Source: CBDCUW01 sp963734865
Lineage (GTDB): Bacteria; Planctomycetota; Planctomycetia; Pirellulales; Pirellulaceae
Reading direction: 5' to 3'
DNA: 64,000 bases
Assembly (NCBI GenBank): GCA_963734865.1
Contig: CAVTIV010000010.1
Coordinates: forward strand, 62,001 to 126,000
Both the position numbers and the translations under genes were made by a program. Of the stretch, positions 12,707-25,455 are shown one piece after another. Each line of letters opens with the position of its first letter. Positions within the stretch are counted from its first letter, which is position 1. The notes under the pieces are model-generated. The model saw nothing but the letters and a program-made list of their open reading frames with translations. It was not told the origin of the DNA and did not search any database.

Positions 12707-14147
12707 TCAAGTCAAACCGGTGATCAGCGAGACCAAAGGCATGAATAGACTGATGACAATGAATCCGACCGCGAAGCCCAGGAACACAATCATCAACGGT
12801 TCCATCAATGCGGTCAGACCATCGGTCATCGTCCGCACTTCTTCGTCGTACGTGTCGGCAACTTTATAGAGCATCGTGTCGAGTTCGCCGGTTTCTTCAC
12901 CGACGTCGACCATGTTGACCACCAGGTCGTCGACCACGCGAGATTTGATCTTGGTCGCGGCAAACAGACAGGCCAGGACGCCACCGCCAATGATTGCGTA
13001 CATCGAAATGAAAGTCAGCGTTTGGACCATCGTGCCGTCATCCAGCTTGGTCCCCTTAGCCGTCAAGGCGACCGACATCAGCGCACAACCGGGGGCCGAT
13101 CCGAACAACGCCCAGAAGACAAACGCCATCGGGTGAAAACCGAGCACGCTGTACTCACGCAACGGCTTGCTGATGACTTCGCCTTCGCGGATCGAATCGT
13201 TCACCCGCGTGAACAGCCGCTCGAACATCGCGTTGCCCGACGTTTCTCGTGTGATGTTGATCGCTTCGAGAATCGGTACACCGCTGGAGACCAACGTACC
13301 CAACGTTCGCGTCGTCCGAGCCATGATGTTCTTCTCGATCAGGCCGCCGAAAATCGGCACCTTGATGATGAACATGTCAAAGCCCATTCGGCCATGCCGG
13401 AATTTGCGCATCAGCTTGACCAGAATCAGCAAACAGATCGGCATCGCGATCAGCAAGAACCAATATCCGGCGATGTAGTTGCTCATCGCGATCAGCAGCA
13501 TCGTCGGCGCCGGCAAGCGTCAGACCGAACTCGTCAAACATCTTCTCGAACGTGGGGACGATGAACAACATGATGAACGTCAGGATCATGATGGCGACCA
13601 GGACCACGATGATCGGGTAAATCAGCGCGCCTTTGACTTTCCGCTTCAGCGACTCGGCCCGTTCCAGGAAGTCGGCCAGACGTTGCAAAATCGTCTCCAA
13701 CGCACCCCCCGCCTCGCCGGCTTTGATCATGTTCACGTACAGCCGGCTGAACACTTTGGGGCTCTTGCTCATCGCTTCGCTGAGCGTCGCACCCCCTTCG
13801 ATCTCCTCGCAAACATCCATCAGCGCATTTTTCAGTTTGCCGGGCTTCTGGTTGTTCTCCAGAATCTTCAGGCTTCGCAAAATCGGCAAACCGGCGTCCT
13901 GCAGAATCGACAGCTGACGAGTGAAGGCACAGATGTGTTTGGTCTTGGCGCCACCGATCGCGAAACCGCGTTTGCGGCCTTTCTTGCCACCGGCCGCTGC
14001 GGCCGCCTGTTTCTTGATGGAGATCTTCGTGACGAAGTATCCCATCTGGCGAATGGTGGTTTGCGCCTCTTCCTCATTGGCCGCATCGATTTCGTCCCGG
14101 ATCTCTTGTCCGGTCGCGTCCATCGCTTCGAATTGATAAGTAGGCAT
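12707..14147 (-). CDS. gspF: Type II secretion / type IV pilus inner-membrane platform protein GspF, one frame break
   Basis: GspF/PilC platform protein that couples the ATPase to pseudopilus assembly in the inner membrane. The N-terminal cytoplasmic domain holds FTRQLSILQDAGLPILRSLKIL and the first membrane helix (IYPIIVVLVAIMILTFIML region). The second T2SSF domain holds RTTRTLGTLVSSGVPILEAI, the stretch VDVGEETGELDTML, and a final hydrophobic helix. One apparent extra base near 13515 (CGCTTGCC on the coding strand) splits the gene; repaired length about 479 residues, although the second half carries an insertion relative to the usual ~400 (region SVLGFHPMAFVFWALFGSAP, with added membrane segments). 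The 5' leader contains a heptamer tandem repeat 12 nt before the ATG and no obvious Shine-Dalgarno. Confidence 0.9.
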
Positions 14148-14159
14148 GATTCAGTTGTT

Positions 14160-14190
14160 CAGTTTTCAGTTTTCAGTTTTCAGTTTTCAG
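14160..14190. repeat. Heptamer tandem repeat (CAGTTTT)n upstream of gspF
   Basis: Four exact copies of CAGTTTT from 14160 to 14187 with a partial fifth. On the coding strand it reads as AAAACTG units ending about 12 nt before the gspF ATG, where a ribosome-binding site would be expected. Confidence 0.9.
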
Positions 14191-14229
14191 TGTTTCAGTT
14201 TGTCGTTTTGGCGAACCGCGAACCCATTC

Positions 14230-15945
14230 TCACTCTTCCACCGTCTCCCGAATCACTTCTTCCAACGTCGTGATTCCATCCTCCGCCAAGCTGAGCCCGA
14301 ATTGGCGTAGCGGCACCATGCCGCCTCGCATCGCTTCGTCTCGCAGTTCGTCGGTCGACGAGTTGCTCAGCACCATGTCGCGGATCTTGTCATTGAGCAC
14401 CATCAGCTCGAACAGCGCGATACGGCCCTTGTATCCGGTGTTGTTGCATTGATCACATCCCGAACCCTTGAAGAACTTCTTGGTCGCAATGTCTTCCTTG
14501 GACATCCCCAGGTCGCTCAGCATCGCTGTGGTGACCCTCGACTCTTCGCGGCACTTGGTGCAGATCCGGCGGACCAGTCGCTGGGCCAAAATGGCTTCCA
14601 CGGTGGCACAGATCATGAATGGCTGGATGCCCATGTCTTTCAGCCGCGTGATCGTCGCTGGCGCGTCATTGGTGTGCAAGCGTGCTGAAGACAAGGTGTC
14701 CGGTCAGCGCCGCTTGGATCGCGATTTCGGCGGTTTCCAAGTCACGGATCTCGCCGACCAGGATGATGTCGGGATCTTGACGCAAAATCGCACGCAGGCA
14801 ACTGGCAAAGGTCACGCCAACGTCGGTGTCGATGGGGATCTGAATGATGCCGTCGATGTCGTACTCGACCGGATCTTCGGTCGTGATCAACTTGTCCTTG
14901 ATGTCGTTCAATTCGGTCAGGGTCGAATAGAGCGTCGTCGTTTTGCCGCTTCCCGTCGGACCGGTCACCAGCACAATGCCGTTGGGCCGGTCGATCGCTT
15001 TGCGAAATCCCTTCAACATCGACTCGTCCATGCCGACATTTTCCAGATTCAGATTGACGACCGAGCGATCGAGAATCCGCATCACAACGCTCTCGCCGAA
15101 GATCGTCGGCAACACGCTGACGCGGAGGTCGACCGGGTGACCACCGACCATCAACTCGATCCGCCCGTCCTGAGGCATCCGGCGCTCGGCGATGTCCAAA
15201 TCGGCCATCACCTTGACTCGCGTGGTGATCGCGAACGCCAAGTGACGCGGCGGCGGCACCATTTCGTACAGCACCCCTTCGGCTTTGATCCGAATTCGGA
15301 ATTCGTCTTCGAACGGCTCAAAGTGGATGTCGCTGGCGTGATCCTTGATCGCCAACAGCATCACCATGTTCAGCAGCTTGCGAACCGGCGCCGAATCGGC
15401 CAACGCCTCGGCGTCGGTGATGTTGAACTTTTCCGACTCGAACGCCGAGATCGCGGCCTTCAACTCATCGTCATTGGCCAGCTCGGCCACCAACTTTTCG
15501 ACACTCTCGGATTCGCTGTCGTAGTGCCGCTGGATCGTCTGCATCACATCGCGCTCGGTGGCAATGACCATCGAAATCTCGTAGCCGAGAAAGGTCCGCA
15601 ATTCGTCTTGGATGGTCAGATTCTGAGGATCGCAGGTGGCCACGGTCAACGTGTTGTCTTCGAACTTGATCGGCACCACCCGATACAGCTGGGCCATCGT
15701 CTCGGAGATCCTTGCCAACACCTCCGGATCCAGCTTCACATCCTCCAGCGACGACCGTCTGCATCCCCATCTGCTCGGCCAACGCCTGGATCAACTGCTC
15801 GTCCGTGATCAGCTGCATGTCTTCGGCGATCTTGCCCAACAAGCGCACCCGGCTGCTGCTCCTGTTCCTCGAGCACGATTTCCAGCTGTTCGTCGGTCAG
15901 AAAACCGAGGTCGACGAGGATTTGTCCGATGCGACGCGGAGCCAT
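14230..15945 (-). CDS. gspE: GspE/PulE-family secretion ATPase, three frame breaks
   Basis: Hexameric cytoplasmic ATPase that powers pseudopilus assembly. Two short N-terminal helical repeats (RRIGQILVDLGFLTDEQLEIVL and KIAEDMQLITDEQLIQAL) precede the MshE_N-like region. Then come Walker A GPTGSGKTTTLYS (near 14,925-14,960), the Asp box and Walker B-like IILVGEIRDLETAE (14,735-14,775), FSTLHTNDAP, and a zinc site CTKC...CDQC. The frame breaks near 15849, 15751 and 14679, each best explained by one extra base; the sum of three fits the unchanged length modulo three. Repaired length is about 570 residues, normal for the family. A TTAGCGG-type heptamer repeat lies just upstream of the ATG. GspE with the adjacent gspF and pseudopilins is the expected operon order. 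Confidence 0.9.
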
Positions 15946-15956
15946 GTTTCAATTCT

Positions 15957-15987
15957 TTAGCGGTTAGCGGTTTTTAGCGGTTAGCGG
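15957..15987. repeat. Heptamer repeat (TTAGCGG)2-TTT-(TTAGCGG)2 upstream of gspE
   Basis: Two pairs of the heptamer TTAGCGG separated by TTT. It starts 11 nt upstream of the ATG of the second GspE ATPase (coding strand reads CCGCTAA units). The same heptamer, rotated and inverted, recurs before the start at 32690. Confidence 0.9.
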
Positions 15988-16044
15988 TTCTTTCGCTTGC
16001 AGCCATCCGCTCGGTTGCGAATGGCGAACTGCGAATCCCCTTCC

Positions 16045-17152
16045 TCATTCTTCGCCGACTGGGATCTTTTCGTCTTGCAGGCCACGGCGGGCTTGCACGA
16101 TCCGTTTGGCCAAGTCGTCCGGCCGATGGGCTTTGGCCAGCACGTCTTCGACCGTGACTGACCTCGTTTTTCCAGTGATTGAACAAGGCGTCATCCATCA
16201 GCTGCATTCCGAACTTGGCACCGGTCTGCATCGCACTGTTGATGCGGAACGTCTTGTTTTCGCGAATCAGGTTGGCGATACCCGGGGTGACCACCAACAC
16301 TTCATAGGCAGCACATCGCCCGCCACCGATCTTGGGCAGCAGCGTTTGGGCGACCACGCCGATCAGCGTGCTGGCCAGCTGGGTCCGGATCTGGTCCTGC
16401 AGGTTGCCGGGAAAGGCGTCAATGATTCGGTTGACCGTGCCCTGGGCACTGTTGGTGTGCAGCGTGCCGAACACGATGTGACCCGTTTCCGCCGCACTGA
16501 TCGCCGCTTCGATCGTTTCCAGGTCACGAAGCTCGCCGACCAGAATCACGTCCGGGTCCTGACGCAAGGCACGACGAATCGCCTCGGAGAAACTGGGCAC
16601 GTCGACGCCCACTTCACGCTGGTTGATCGTGCTTTCGATGTGGTCGTGATAAAACTCGATCGGGTCTTCGATCGTGATGATGTGATGGTCCATCGTCTCG
16701 TTGATCAAGTTGATCAGACTGGCCAACGTCGTGCTCTTGCCCGAGCCGGTCGGCCCGGTCACCAGGAACAATCCACGCGGCCGGTGCACCATCTTGACCA
16801 CCGACTCGGGCAACCCGAGCTGCTCGGGCGTCAACTTGTCGTTGGGAATCTGACGCAGCACCATCGAGATGAAACCGCGCTGCTTGAACACCGACACGCG
16901 AAATCGCGCCAGCTCGCCAAAGGCAAACCCGAAGTCGGTACTGCCCGCTTCCTGAAGCTCACGCTGGCAACGCTCGGGCGTGATGCTCTTCATCAACGCC
17001 ACGGCGTCTTCGGCCTCGAGCGTCTTGGTCTCCAGCTTCCGCATCCGACCATGCAGCCGAAATACCGGCGGTTGCCCAACCACGATGTGAATATCGCTCA
17101 CGCCCTGCTTGATCGCTGCCTGCAGCAGTTTGTCAATGAGCACGGTGGCCAA
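16045..17152 (-). CDS. pilT: PilT-type retraction ATPase, one frame break
   Basis: PilT-like hexameric ATPase that drives pilus retraction (twitching) in type IV pili. Visible motifs: VSDIHIVVGQPPVFRLHG at the N terminus, Walker A GPTGSGKSTTL, DPIEFYHDHIESTINQREVG (Asp box), RRALRQDPDVILVGELRDLET (Walker B), GHIVFGTLHTNSA (His box) and the C-terminal FNHWKNEV. Near 16156 one extra base breaks the frame; repaired, it continues TVEDVLAKAHRPDDLAKRI and stops at 16045, giving about 368 residues, a normal PilT length. I choose TTG at 17152 because AAGGAG at 17161-17166 lies 8 nt upstream; this strong Shine-Dalgarno contrasts with the SD-less neighbours. A GTG at 17143 is the alternative. Confidence 0.9.
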
Positions 17153-17160
17153 TGGTCAAA

Positions 17161-17166
17161 CTCCTT
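17161..17166 (-). promoter_or_regulatory. Ribosome-binding site for pilT (AAGGAG)
   Basis: AAGGAG on the minus strand, 8 nt before a TTG codon; it decides the non-ATG start of pilT. Confidence 0.7.
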
Positions 17167-17720
17167 AAGGAAAGACGCCGCAAATTGGCGTCGCACGATT
17201 TCGATCAATCAACGTCCCAAGATCGATGCGTCGCTACTGTAACGGACCCGCCGGGTCGGTTGGTCGTGGCACGCGAAAGTCATGGGCGCGAAGTTGTCGG
17301 GTCAGCGGCAAACAGAGGCCGATTGAATTTGATGATGAGATAAGAGAGGAAAATGAATAGCTATCACGATGAACCAAACCGACCCTCGAGGAATAACAAT
17401 GATGGAGGATCATGTCCGGGTTGAAGTCGAATTCGTGCCGACCAGTGATGTCATTATCACCAGGTAATAGGGCGAAGCCAAATAAACGTTGCAAAAGCGT
17501 GGCAATCGTGTCGCTTGGCCGACCAGCGGGACGAGCAACGCCAGCGAGATCTGGCACCGTGACCGACGGCCCAGCCGCAATGACCCGATCGCCCGCCAGG
17601 GGGCACCAAGGCACACCCGGCAGGGGCAGAGATGTCGACCCGCTCCAGCGATCAGGATGCGGCGCAAAGCGGTGACCCACCGGGGAATCGGAAACGCCAG
17701 AATCGAGCGACCCACGCCGA
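17167..17720. other. Intergenic region between pilB-like gene and pilT
   Basis: About 550 bp with no frame that looks coding; open frames here lack family motifs and are shadows. No convincing terminator, promoter or repeat was found. Confidence 0.5.
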
Positions 17721-19479
17721 TCAAAGGGAGTCCAAATCCTTGACAATGTGCTTGAACGCAAACTCTTCCTGTTCGGTCATTTTGGCCACCCGATAGACCT
17801 CTTCGAACGTCGTGATTCCGCGCATCACCTTCAGCATCCCGTCGGCGTAAAGCGTTGACATGCCATTGTTTATCGCTGCCATCCGGATCTCGCTGGTGTT
17901 GGCGCCCTTGAACATCAATTCGCGCAGCTTGTTGTTGACCATCATCAGCTCGTAAATGCCGATTCGCCCCCGGTATCCGCTGCGGCCGCAGTAGGCGCAT
18001 CCCTTGCCCCGAGCGAACTCGGCCTGCTTGACCATCTCGGGCGGAATGCCGGAATCGGCGATCACGCTTTCGGGTGGTTGGTATCGGATCTTGCAGCGGG
18101 GGCAGATCGTCCGCACCAACCGCTGCGCAAGGACCGCAATGACGCTACTAGCCACCATATAGGCAGGTACACCTATGTCCACCATTCGTGATATGGCACT
18201 GGGCGCATCGTTCGTATGCAGCGTACTGAATACCAGGTGTCCAGTCAGAGAAGCCTGGATCCCCATCGATGCGGTCTCATGATCCCGCATCTCGCCGACC
18301 AGGATGATGTTCGGTGCCTGACGCAGCATGGCGCGAATGATCATGCGCAAAGTCGAGGCCGATGCTGTGCCGTACTTCGACCTGATTGATCCCCGGCAGG
18401 TAGTATTCCACCGGGTCCTCGGCCGTGATCACCTTGCGGTCGGGACGATTGAGAGCATTGAGGGCGGCATACAGGGTGGTGGTCTTTCCGGAGCCGGTCG
18501 GACCTGTCACCAAAATGATTCCATTGGGGCGGCGGATCAGCGAGTTGAAACTCCGGAAGTCCCGTTCCGAGAGGCCCAACTGGCGGACACCGACCTTGAT
18601 GTTGTCCTTGTCCAGCAGCCGCATCACACAGGACTGGCCGTGATTGGTCGGGATGATGCTGACCCGCAGGTCAAGCTGCTTGTCGCCGACGGTGATTTTG
18701 ATTCGTCCGTCGGTCGGTCGCCGTTTTTCGGAGATGTCGATTTTCGACAAGATTTTGATGCGGGCAATGATCGCCGAGAGCATTCGCCGGGGGGCACATT
18801 CACGCTCCACACAGACGCCGTCGATCCGATAACGGATGCGGACCCGGTCTTCAAACGGCTCGACATGGATGTCGCTGGCCCGCAATTGGACCGCTTCCTG
18901 GATCATCAAGTTGACCAACCGGATCACCGGGGCGCTGCTGTCATCGATCGTCTCCTCGGCCGATTGGGCATCGGCATCGGTCTCGGTAAAGTCGATCGCC
19001 GTGTCGGTAAACTCCTGCAACATCGAGTCCGCCGATTCCCCTTCGACCTGCCCGTAATACTTGTTGATCGCCCCCTGAATCGACTCTTTCGGCGCCAGCG
19101 CCGTTTCGATCTTGCGATTGAGGATGAACCGCAGCTTTTCGATCGTTTCCAAATCGAAGGGGTCCGAGATCAGGATCCGCAGGGCGCCGTCTTCGTCGCT
19201 GAATGGCAGCACTATGTTTTCACGAGCGACCGACTCGGGCACCAATTCGATCACCGATTCGGGGATTTGGGCCGTCCGCAGGTCGACATAGGGGATTTTG
19301 TGGTGCTCGGCCAGCGCCTTGGCGACCTCTTCGGGGGTCGCATATTCCATCTGGATCAACACGTCGCCCACATCGGCGTTGGTGTTCTTGGCGACGTCCT
19401 CGGCTTCGGAGAGCTGATCCAGGCTGATGACACCCTGCTTGAGTAGCAGGTCGGTGAATTCTTGCATCGCTTGGCGCAT
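17721..19479 (-). CDS. GspE/PilB-family assembly ATPase, one frame break
   Basis: Second GspE/PilB-type extension ATPase of the cluster. The N-terminal MshE_N domain (TPEEVAKALAEHHKIPYVDL to INKYYG, about residues 45-150) is followed by ASDIHVEPFEDRVRIRYRIDG, Walker A GPTGSGKTTTLYA, the Asp box EDPVEYYLPGINQVEV, Walker B-like IILVGEMRDHETA, FSTLHTNDAP and a zinc site CPRC...CAYC. One extra base near 18345 breaks the frame between GLDFA and MIIRAMLRQ; repaired length about 585 residues. The ATG at 19479 is preceded by AGGA. It is the most upstream gene of the cluster, so the promoter should lie in 19480-19724. Whether it serves the pilus or the secretion machine, given the second ATPase at 14230-15945, cannot be told from sequence. 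Confidence 0.9.
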
Positions 19480-19724
19480 GGCTCATTCCTACGGGATTGC
19501 CGACAAAAGAGAAGAGGTTGGAGAGATGTCTTCCAGGATACCATCGGCAACTGCCAACCGCACGGCAACTTTTCCGTTCCCCGGAAGTTCACAGGGGATG
19601 GGAACCGGGGATCGCGGAGCAGATTTGGCCTCGCTCGCGGGCGCTGCCCCGTTCCCACACCCAGAAAAGTCGCCATCCGCTCCGCCCAGATGGGTCGCCG
19701 AAAAGTCGTCATCTCGCTGGTCGG

Positions 19725-20645
19725 CTACTGCCCACTGCCATCGCTGGCCGCTTCGCCATCGTCGGCCGCTTCCTCGTCCGCGGCCTTCAAGGCTTCGATG
19801 TCTTCGCTGATGGCCCGCGCGGTTGACGCTCGCGGGTCGAGATCGGGATATCGCGACTCGGCCTCGGCTAGCCAGTCTTGGCTTCGAAGGAGCGGACCGA
19901 ATGTGTAAATCACCCGAGCGAGCTGCGGGGTCTCGTGAATCAGATCGCGATCCTTGCTGACCGGCAGGGTACAGCCATCGATGTGGCACAGGACCATATT
20001 CTGAAACAGACGCACATAGCCGTGTGTCTCGTCGATGGCCTGCTTGGTTGACTCGTCATCGGGGCGGATCCGGGTCCCGGTGGGAAACAGGGCGAACACC
20101 CAACCTTCGCCGCGCAAGCGGGCGATCGCCCGCTCGGAGGCAATGTTGACGAGTCTCGCCTGATGGACTTCGTCCTCGGGATGCTGGGCATCGAACCAAC
20201 GGTGGGGGGTGACGATCACACGGTTGAAACACTGGACCAACAGGCTCGTCAGGCCCACATCTTCTTCCAGCTTGCGTCCGGCGACCCAAATGATTCGGTG
20301 AAAAACGCCAGGATCGGCCAAGTCGTTCATCAACGTGTACAGCGTGGGGACGTCAAGATTCGACCGGTGTTGCAGGCACAGCAGGCAGGACTCTCCCTGG
20401 CCGGCGCGATCGGACAACGCGATCAAGTTGGCAACGCCTCGGATTGTGCTGCCCGGCAGGAGCAGCCGCCGACAGATGTCGGCGAACCGCGATTGATTCG
20501 TTTTGTCCGACCAGCGCACGACGCTTTCCGGCGTCACCTGTGGTGCGTGATGTACCGCCAGATGGCGTTTCATCTCGGCCAACTGCTCGGCAAACACGAC
20601 CGCGGCGTCACCGTCGATCAGAGGCTGGCAATTCTGTTCGTACAT
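19725..20645 (-). CDS. PlsC-type 1-acyl-glycerol-3-phosphate acyltransferase-like protein
   Basis: 306 residues from ATG at 20645 (MYEQNCQP). The acyltransferase motif HX4D is present as HRSNLD at residues 93-98, and the glycerophosphate-binding motif as FPTGTR at 187-192, where FPEGTR is usual (Glu replaced by Thr). The family transfers fatty acyl groups to glycerol-3-phosphate or lysophosphatidate at the membrane; the Thr change leaves the acceptor uncertain. A longer in-frame start at 20804 would overlap the sulfatase and encodes a low-complexity Arg/Pro-rich stretch, so it is rejected. The start is 31 bp downstream of the sulfatase stop, suggesting co-transcription. The C-terminal tail is acidic (EEAADDGEAASDG). 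Confidence 0.75.
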   Translation of the reverse strand: MYEQNCQPLIDGDAAVVFAEQLAEMKRHLAVHHAPQVTPESVVRWSDKTNQSRFADICRRLLLPGSTIRGVANLIALSDRAGQGESCLLCLQHRSNLDVPTLYTLMNDLADPGVFHRIIWVAGRKLEEDVGLTSLLVQCFNRVIVTPHRWFDAQHPEDEVHQARLVNIASERAIARLRGEGWVFALFPTGTRIRPDDESTKQAIDETHGYVRLFQNMVLCHIDGCTLPVSKDRDLIHETPQLARVIYTFGPLLRSQDWLAEAESRYPDLDPRASTARAISEDIEALKAADEEAADDGEAASDGSGQ

Positions 20646-20676
20646 CGGTCCGGCACTTGGATTGGGTGAAAGAGAC

Positions 20677-22071
20677 TCATGGCGAGGGAGCGGCGGCCGA
20701 CAGTTTTGCCGCCCGGGTCGGCATCGATTCGATCGCTTGTTGCAGCATCTCCCGGGCGGCGTCGGATCGATCGCTCTGCCCCGGCTGGATCGGCGACTTT
20801 TCATGCCGGTCTTTGACCGCGTAGAGTGTGCCGTCGCGATACAACTTGAAGTGCTGATCTTGTGCCCAAACGATCTCCCGTTGGTTCACACCTTGTCCAT
20901 GATCCTTTGCCGCCGGAACGAATTTCGGATAATAGTATTGAAAGATCCATTGCCGTGGATTTCCCTTCTTGCCGAGGCATTGCGGCCAGAAACTGCGACC
21001 ATCGAGTTCAACCTTGGGCAGCGGAGCGGCGGTGATCTCGGCCAACGTCGGCAGCACATCCGAAAAATCGACCAGATCATCCGACACGATCCCCGCCGGA
21101 ACGGTGCCGGGACAGTTCACGATCAGCGGTGCATGTGTCCCACCGTCGGTCGCATAAGCTTTCTCGCCGTTTCGTTGTTCGTCGGCAAAGGGATAGGTGA
21201 GACTTCTGCCGGTGCCATTGTCGGTGGTATAGATGATCACCGTCCTGTCCCTTAAGCCATTGCGATCCAAGGCCTCGACAATCCGGTTCACGCACTTGTC
21301 CGCGTACCGCGTCATGTCGCGGAAGTGGCTCAATTCAACGTCGGACTTTTTTTCCTCGGCCGAGGCCGGCTTGCTGTCGGGCGTGGTCAGGAATGGAGCA
21401 TGCACCAGGACCATCGGATAATAGGCAAAGAAGGGACGTTCTTTGTTCCGCTCGATAAATTCGATCAAGTAGTTGGCAAAGATATCGGGACCATAGTCTT
21501 CCTTGGTCGTTTCGAGTTTTGTCCCGTCACGAACGATACTTGGGCTCCAATATCGGGAACGTTCGGACCCGGGATAATTCCATAGGCAGTAGGAATCGAA
21601 ACCGCAGTCGGGCGCGAGCGAACCGTGGGCCCCGCCGTGCAGCTGCCATTTCCCGGCCACGGCAGTCGCATAGCCGTGTCTTTTCATCATCGTGCCGAAC
21701 GTCGTTTCGCTTCGGTCAAGCGTTCCGAACGCGACGTAATTGCGAATGCCATCCCGGCCGGTCATGATTTTCACGCGGCTGGATGTGCAAACCGGTTCGC
21801 TATAGCAGTGGTTGAACCTGGCACCGCCGCGAGCCAGAGCGTCGATGGTTGGTGTTTGGAAAAAGGTACTGCCATAGCAGCCGTAATTATCCGCGGCCGA
21901 GTCGTCGGCCATGATCAAGATCACATTGAGCGGTTGGTTGCCGGCGGACGTTGGCTCGGCAGCAACTTTTTGCGTGATCGTGCCGAGGGCCATCATCGTG
22001 CAGAGGGTCATGGCCAGGATTGCGACGGCCCCGATCGCAGCGCGATGGGTCCGGTTGAAGAGGAGTTGCAT
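20677..22071 (-). CDS. Exported sulfatase (S1 family)
   Basis: 464 residues from ATG at 22071 (MQLLFNRTHRAAIGAVAI), which gives a basic head, a hydrophobic core and a likely Sec signal cleaved near AAEP (about residue 38). Metal-binding MADD is at 54-57. The formylglycine motif is C-T-S-S-R at 95-99; most family members have C-x-P/A-x-R, so Ser replaces Pro/Ala. Further catalytic signatures are GKWQLHG and YTTDNGTG. Planctomycete genomes carry many such enzymes acting on sulfated polysaccharides; the substrate cannot be told. The cysteine-type motif requires a formylglycine-generating or anaerobic maturating enzyme, not present in this window. Upstream is the rRNA terminator; downstream, 31 bp away, is an acyltransferase. 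Confidence 0.9.
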   Translation of the reverse strand: MQLLFNRTHRAAIGAVAILAMTLCTMMALGTITQKVAAEPTSAGNQPLNVILIMADDSAADNYGCYGSTFFQTPTIDALARGGARFNHCYSEPVCTSSRVKIMTGRDGIRNYVAFGTLDRSETTFGTMMKRHGYATAVAGKWQLHGGAHGSLAPDCGFDSYCLWNYPGSERSRYWSPSIVRDGTKLETTKEDYGPDIFANYLIEFIERNKERPFFAYYPMVLVHAPFLTTPDSKPASAEEKKSDVELSHFRDMTRYADKCVNRIVEALDRNGLRDRTVIIYTTDNGTGRSLTYPFADEQRNGEKAYATDGGTHAPLIVNCPGTVPAGIVSDDLVDFSDVLPTLAEITAAPLPKVELDGRSFWPQCLGKKGNPRQWIFQYYYPKFVPAAKDHGQGVNQREIVWAQDQHFKLYRDGTLYAVKDRHEKSPIQPGQSDRSDAAREMLQQAIESMPTRAAKLSAAAPSP

Positions 22072-22214
22072 GGGTGGGCCGTGAAAGGTGGATCGAGTGA
22101 ATCGTGGGGAACCGCTGCGGCGAGTCCGGCAGCGGTTGTTGGCCACAGTTACCTCCCTTTGTACCTCGCTTTGTACGCCGAAAGGCAGGCAACGTGCAAA
22201 GAATGGGAGTGCAT

Positions 22215-22250
22215 AAAAAAACCCTTTTGCTGCGAACAGCAAAAGGGTTT
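22215..22250 (-). terminator. Intrinsic terminator of the rRNA unit
   Basis: A perfect 14-bp inverted repeat (22219-22232 with 22237-22250, loop CGAA on the plus strand) followed on the minus strand by a T run. It starts 7 bp after the 5S 3' end and insulates the sulfatase from rRNA transcription. Confidence 0.92.
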
Positions 22251-22256
22251 AAAAAT

Positions 22257-22362
22257 CCGGCAATACCTACTTTCACGCTGGTATGCACTATCATCGGCTC
22301 GAAAAGCTTGACTTCTGTGTTCGGGATGGGAACAGGTAGAACCTTTCCGATATAGTCGCCGG
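22257..22362 (-). rRNA. rrf: 5S ribosomal RNA
   Basis: The minus strand carries the conserved 5S segments CCCATCCCGAACA and GTGAAAGTAGG, and the ends pair (CCGGCGACTAT with AGGTATTGCCGG). Size about 106 nt. It lies about 160 bp after the 23S 3' end and 7 bp before a strong terminator. Confidence 0.93.
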
Positions 22363-22519
22363 AAAGACCACATCGACGGGTATTTCACCGCCGACGGGCC
22401 GTTGTTTGGTAGTTGAACATACGCCGATTGAACAGTCACATTGTTCGTTTGGTCGCGTACCCCGAGGCTGTCGATGACAGCATCGGAGTGTTCGATGATT
22501 CCGCTTCGGATATGAGTGC

Positions 22520-22534
22520 GGGATATCGATGGCC
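22520..22534 (-). other. 23S processing stem, 3' arm
   Basis: Pairs with 25441-25455 around the 23S gene. Confidence 0.75.
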
Positions 22535-25440
<2,906 letters not shown>

Positions 25441-25455
25441 GGCCATCGAAATCCC
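25441..25455 (-). other. 23S processing stem, 5' arm
   Basis: 15 nt that pair with the 3' arm at 22520-22534 (14 of 15 match), bringing the ends of pre-23S together; in bacteria such stems are RNase III substrates. Confidence 0.75.

Noticed and set aside
17410..18000. 196-codon minus-strand frame at the end of the pilB-like gene
   Set aside because: Overlaps the zinc-site end of the ATPase in another frame and has Arg-rich shadow composition.
13500..18350. Programmed ribosomal frameshifting in the ATPase and gspF genes
   Set aside because: The breaks have no shared slippery heptamer or downstream structure, are of both signs, and fall in genes not known to use recoding; assembly indels explain them better.
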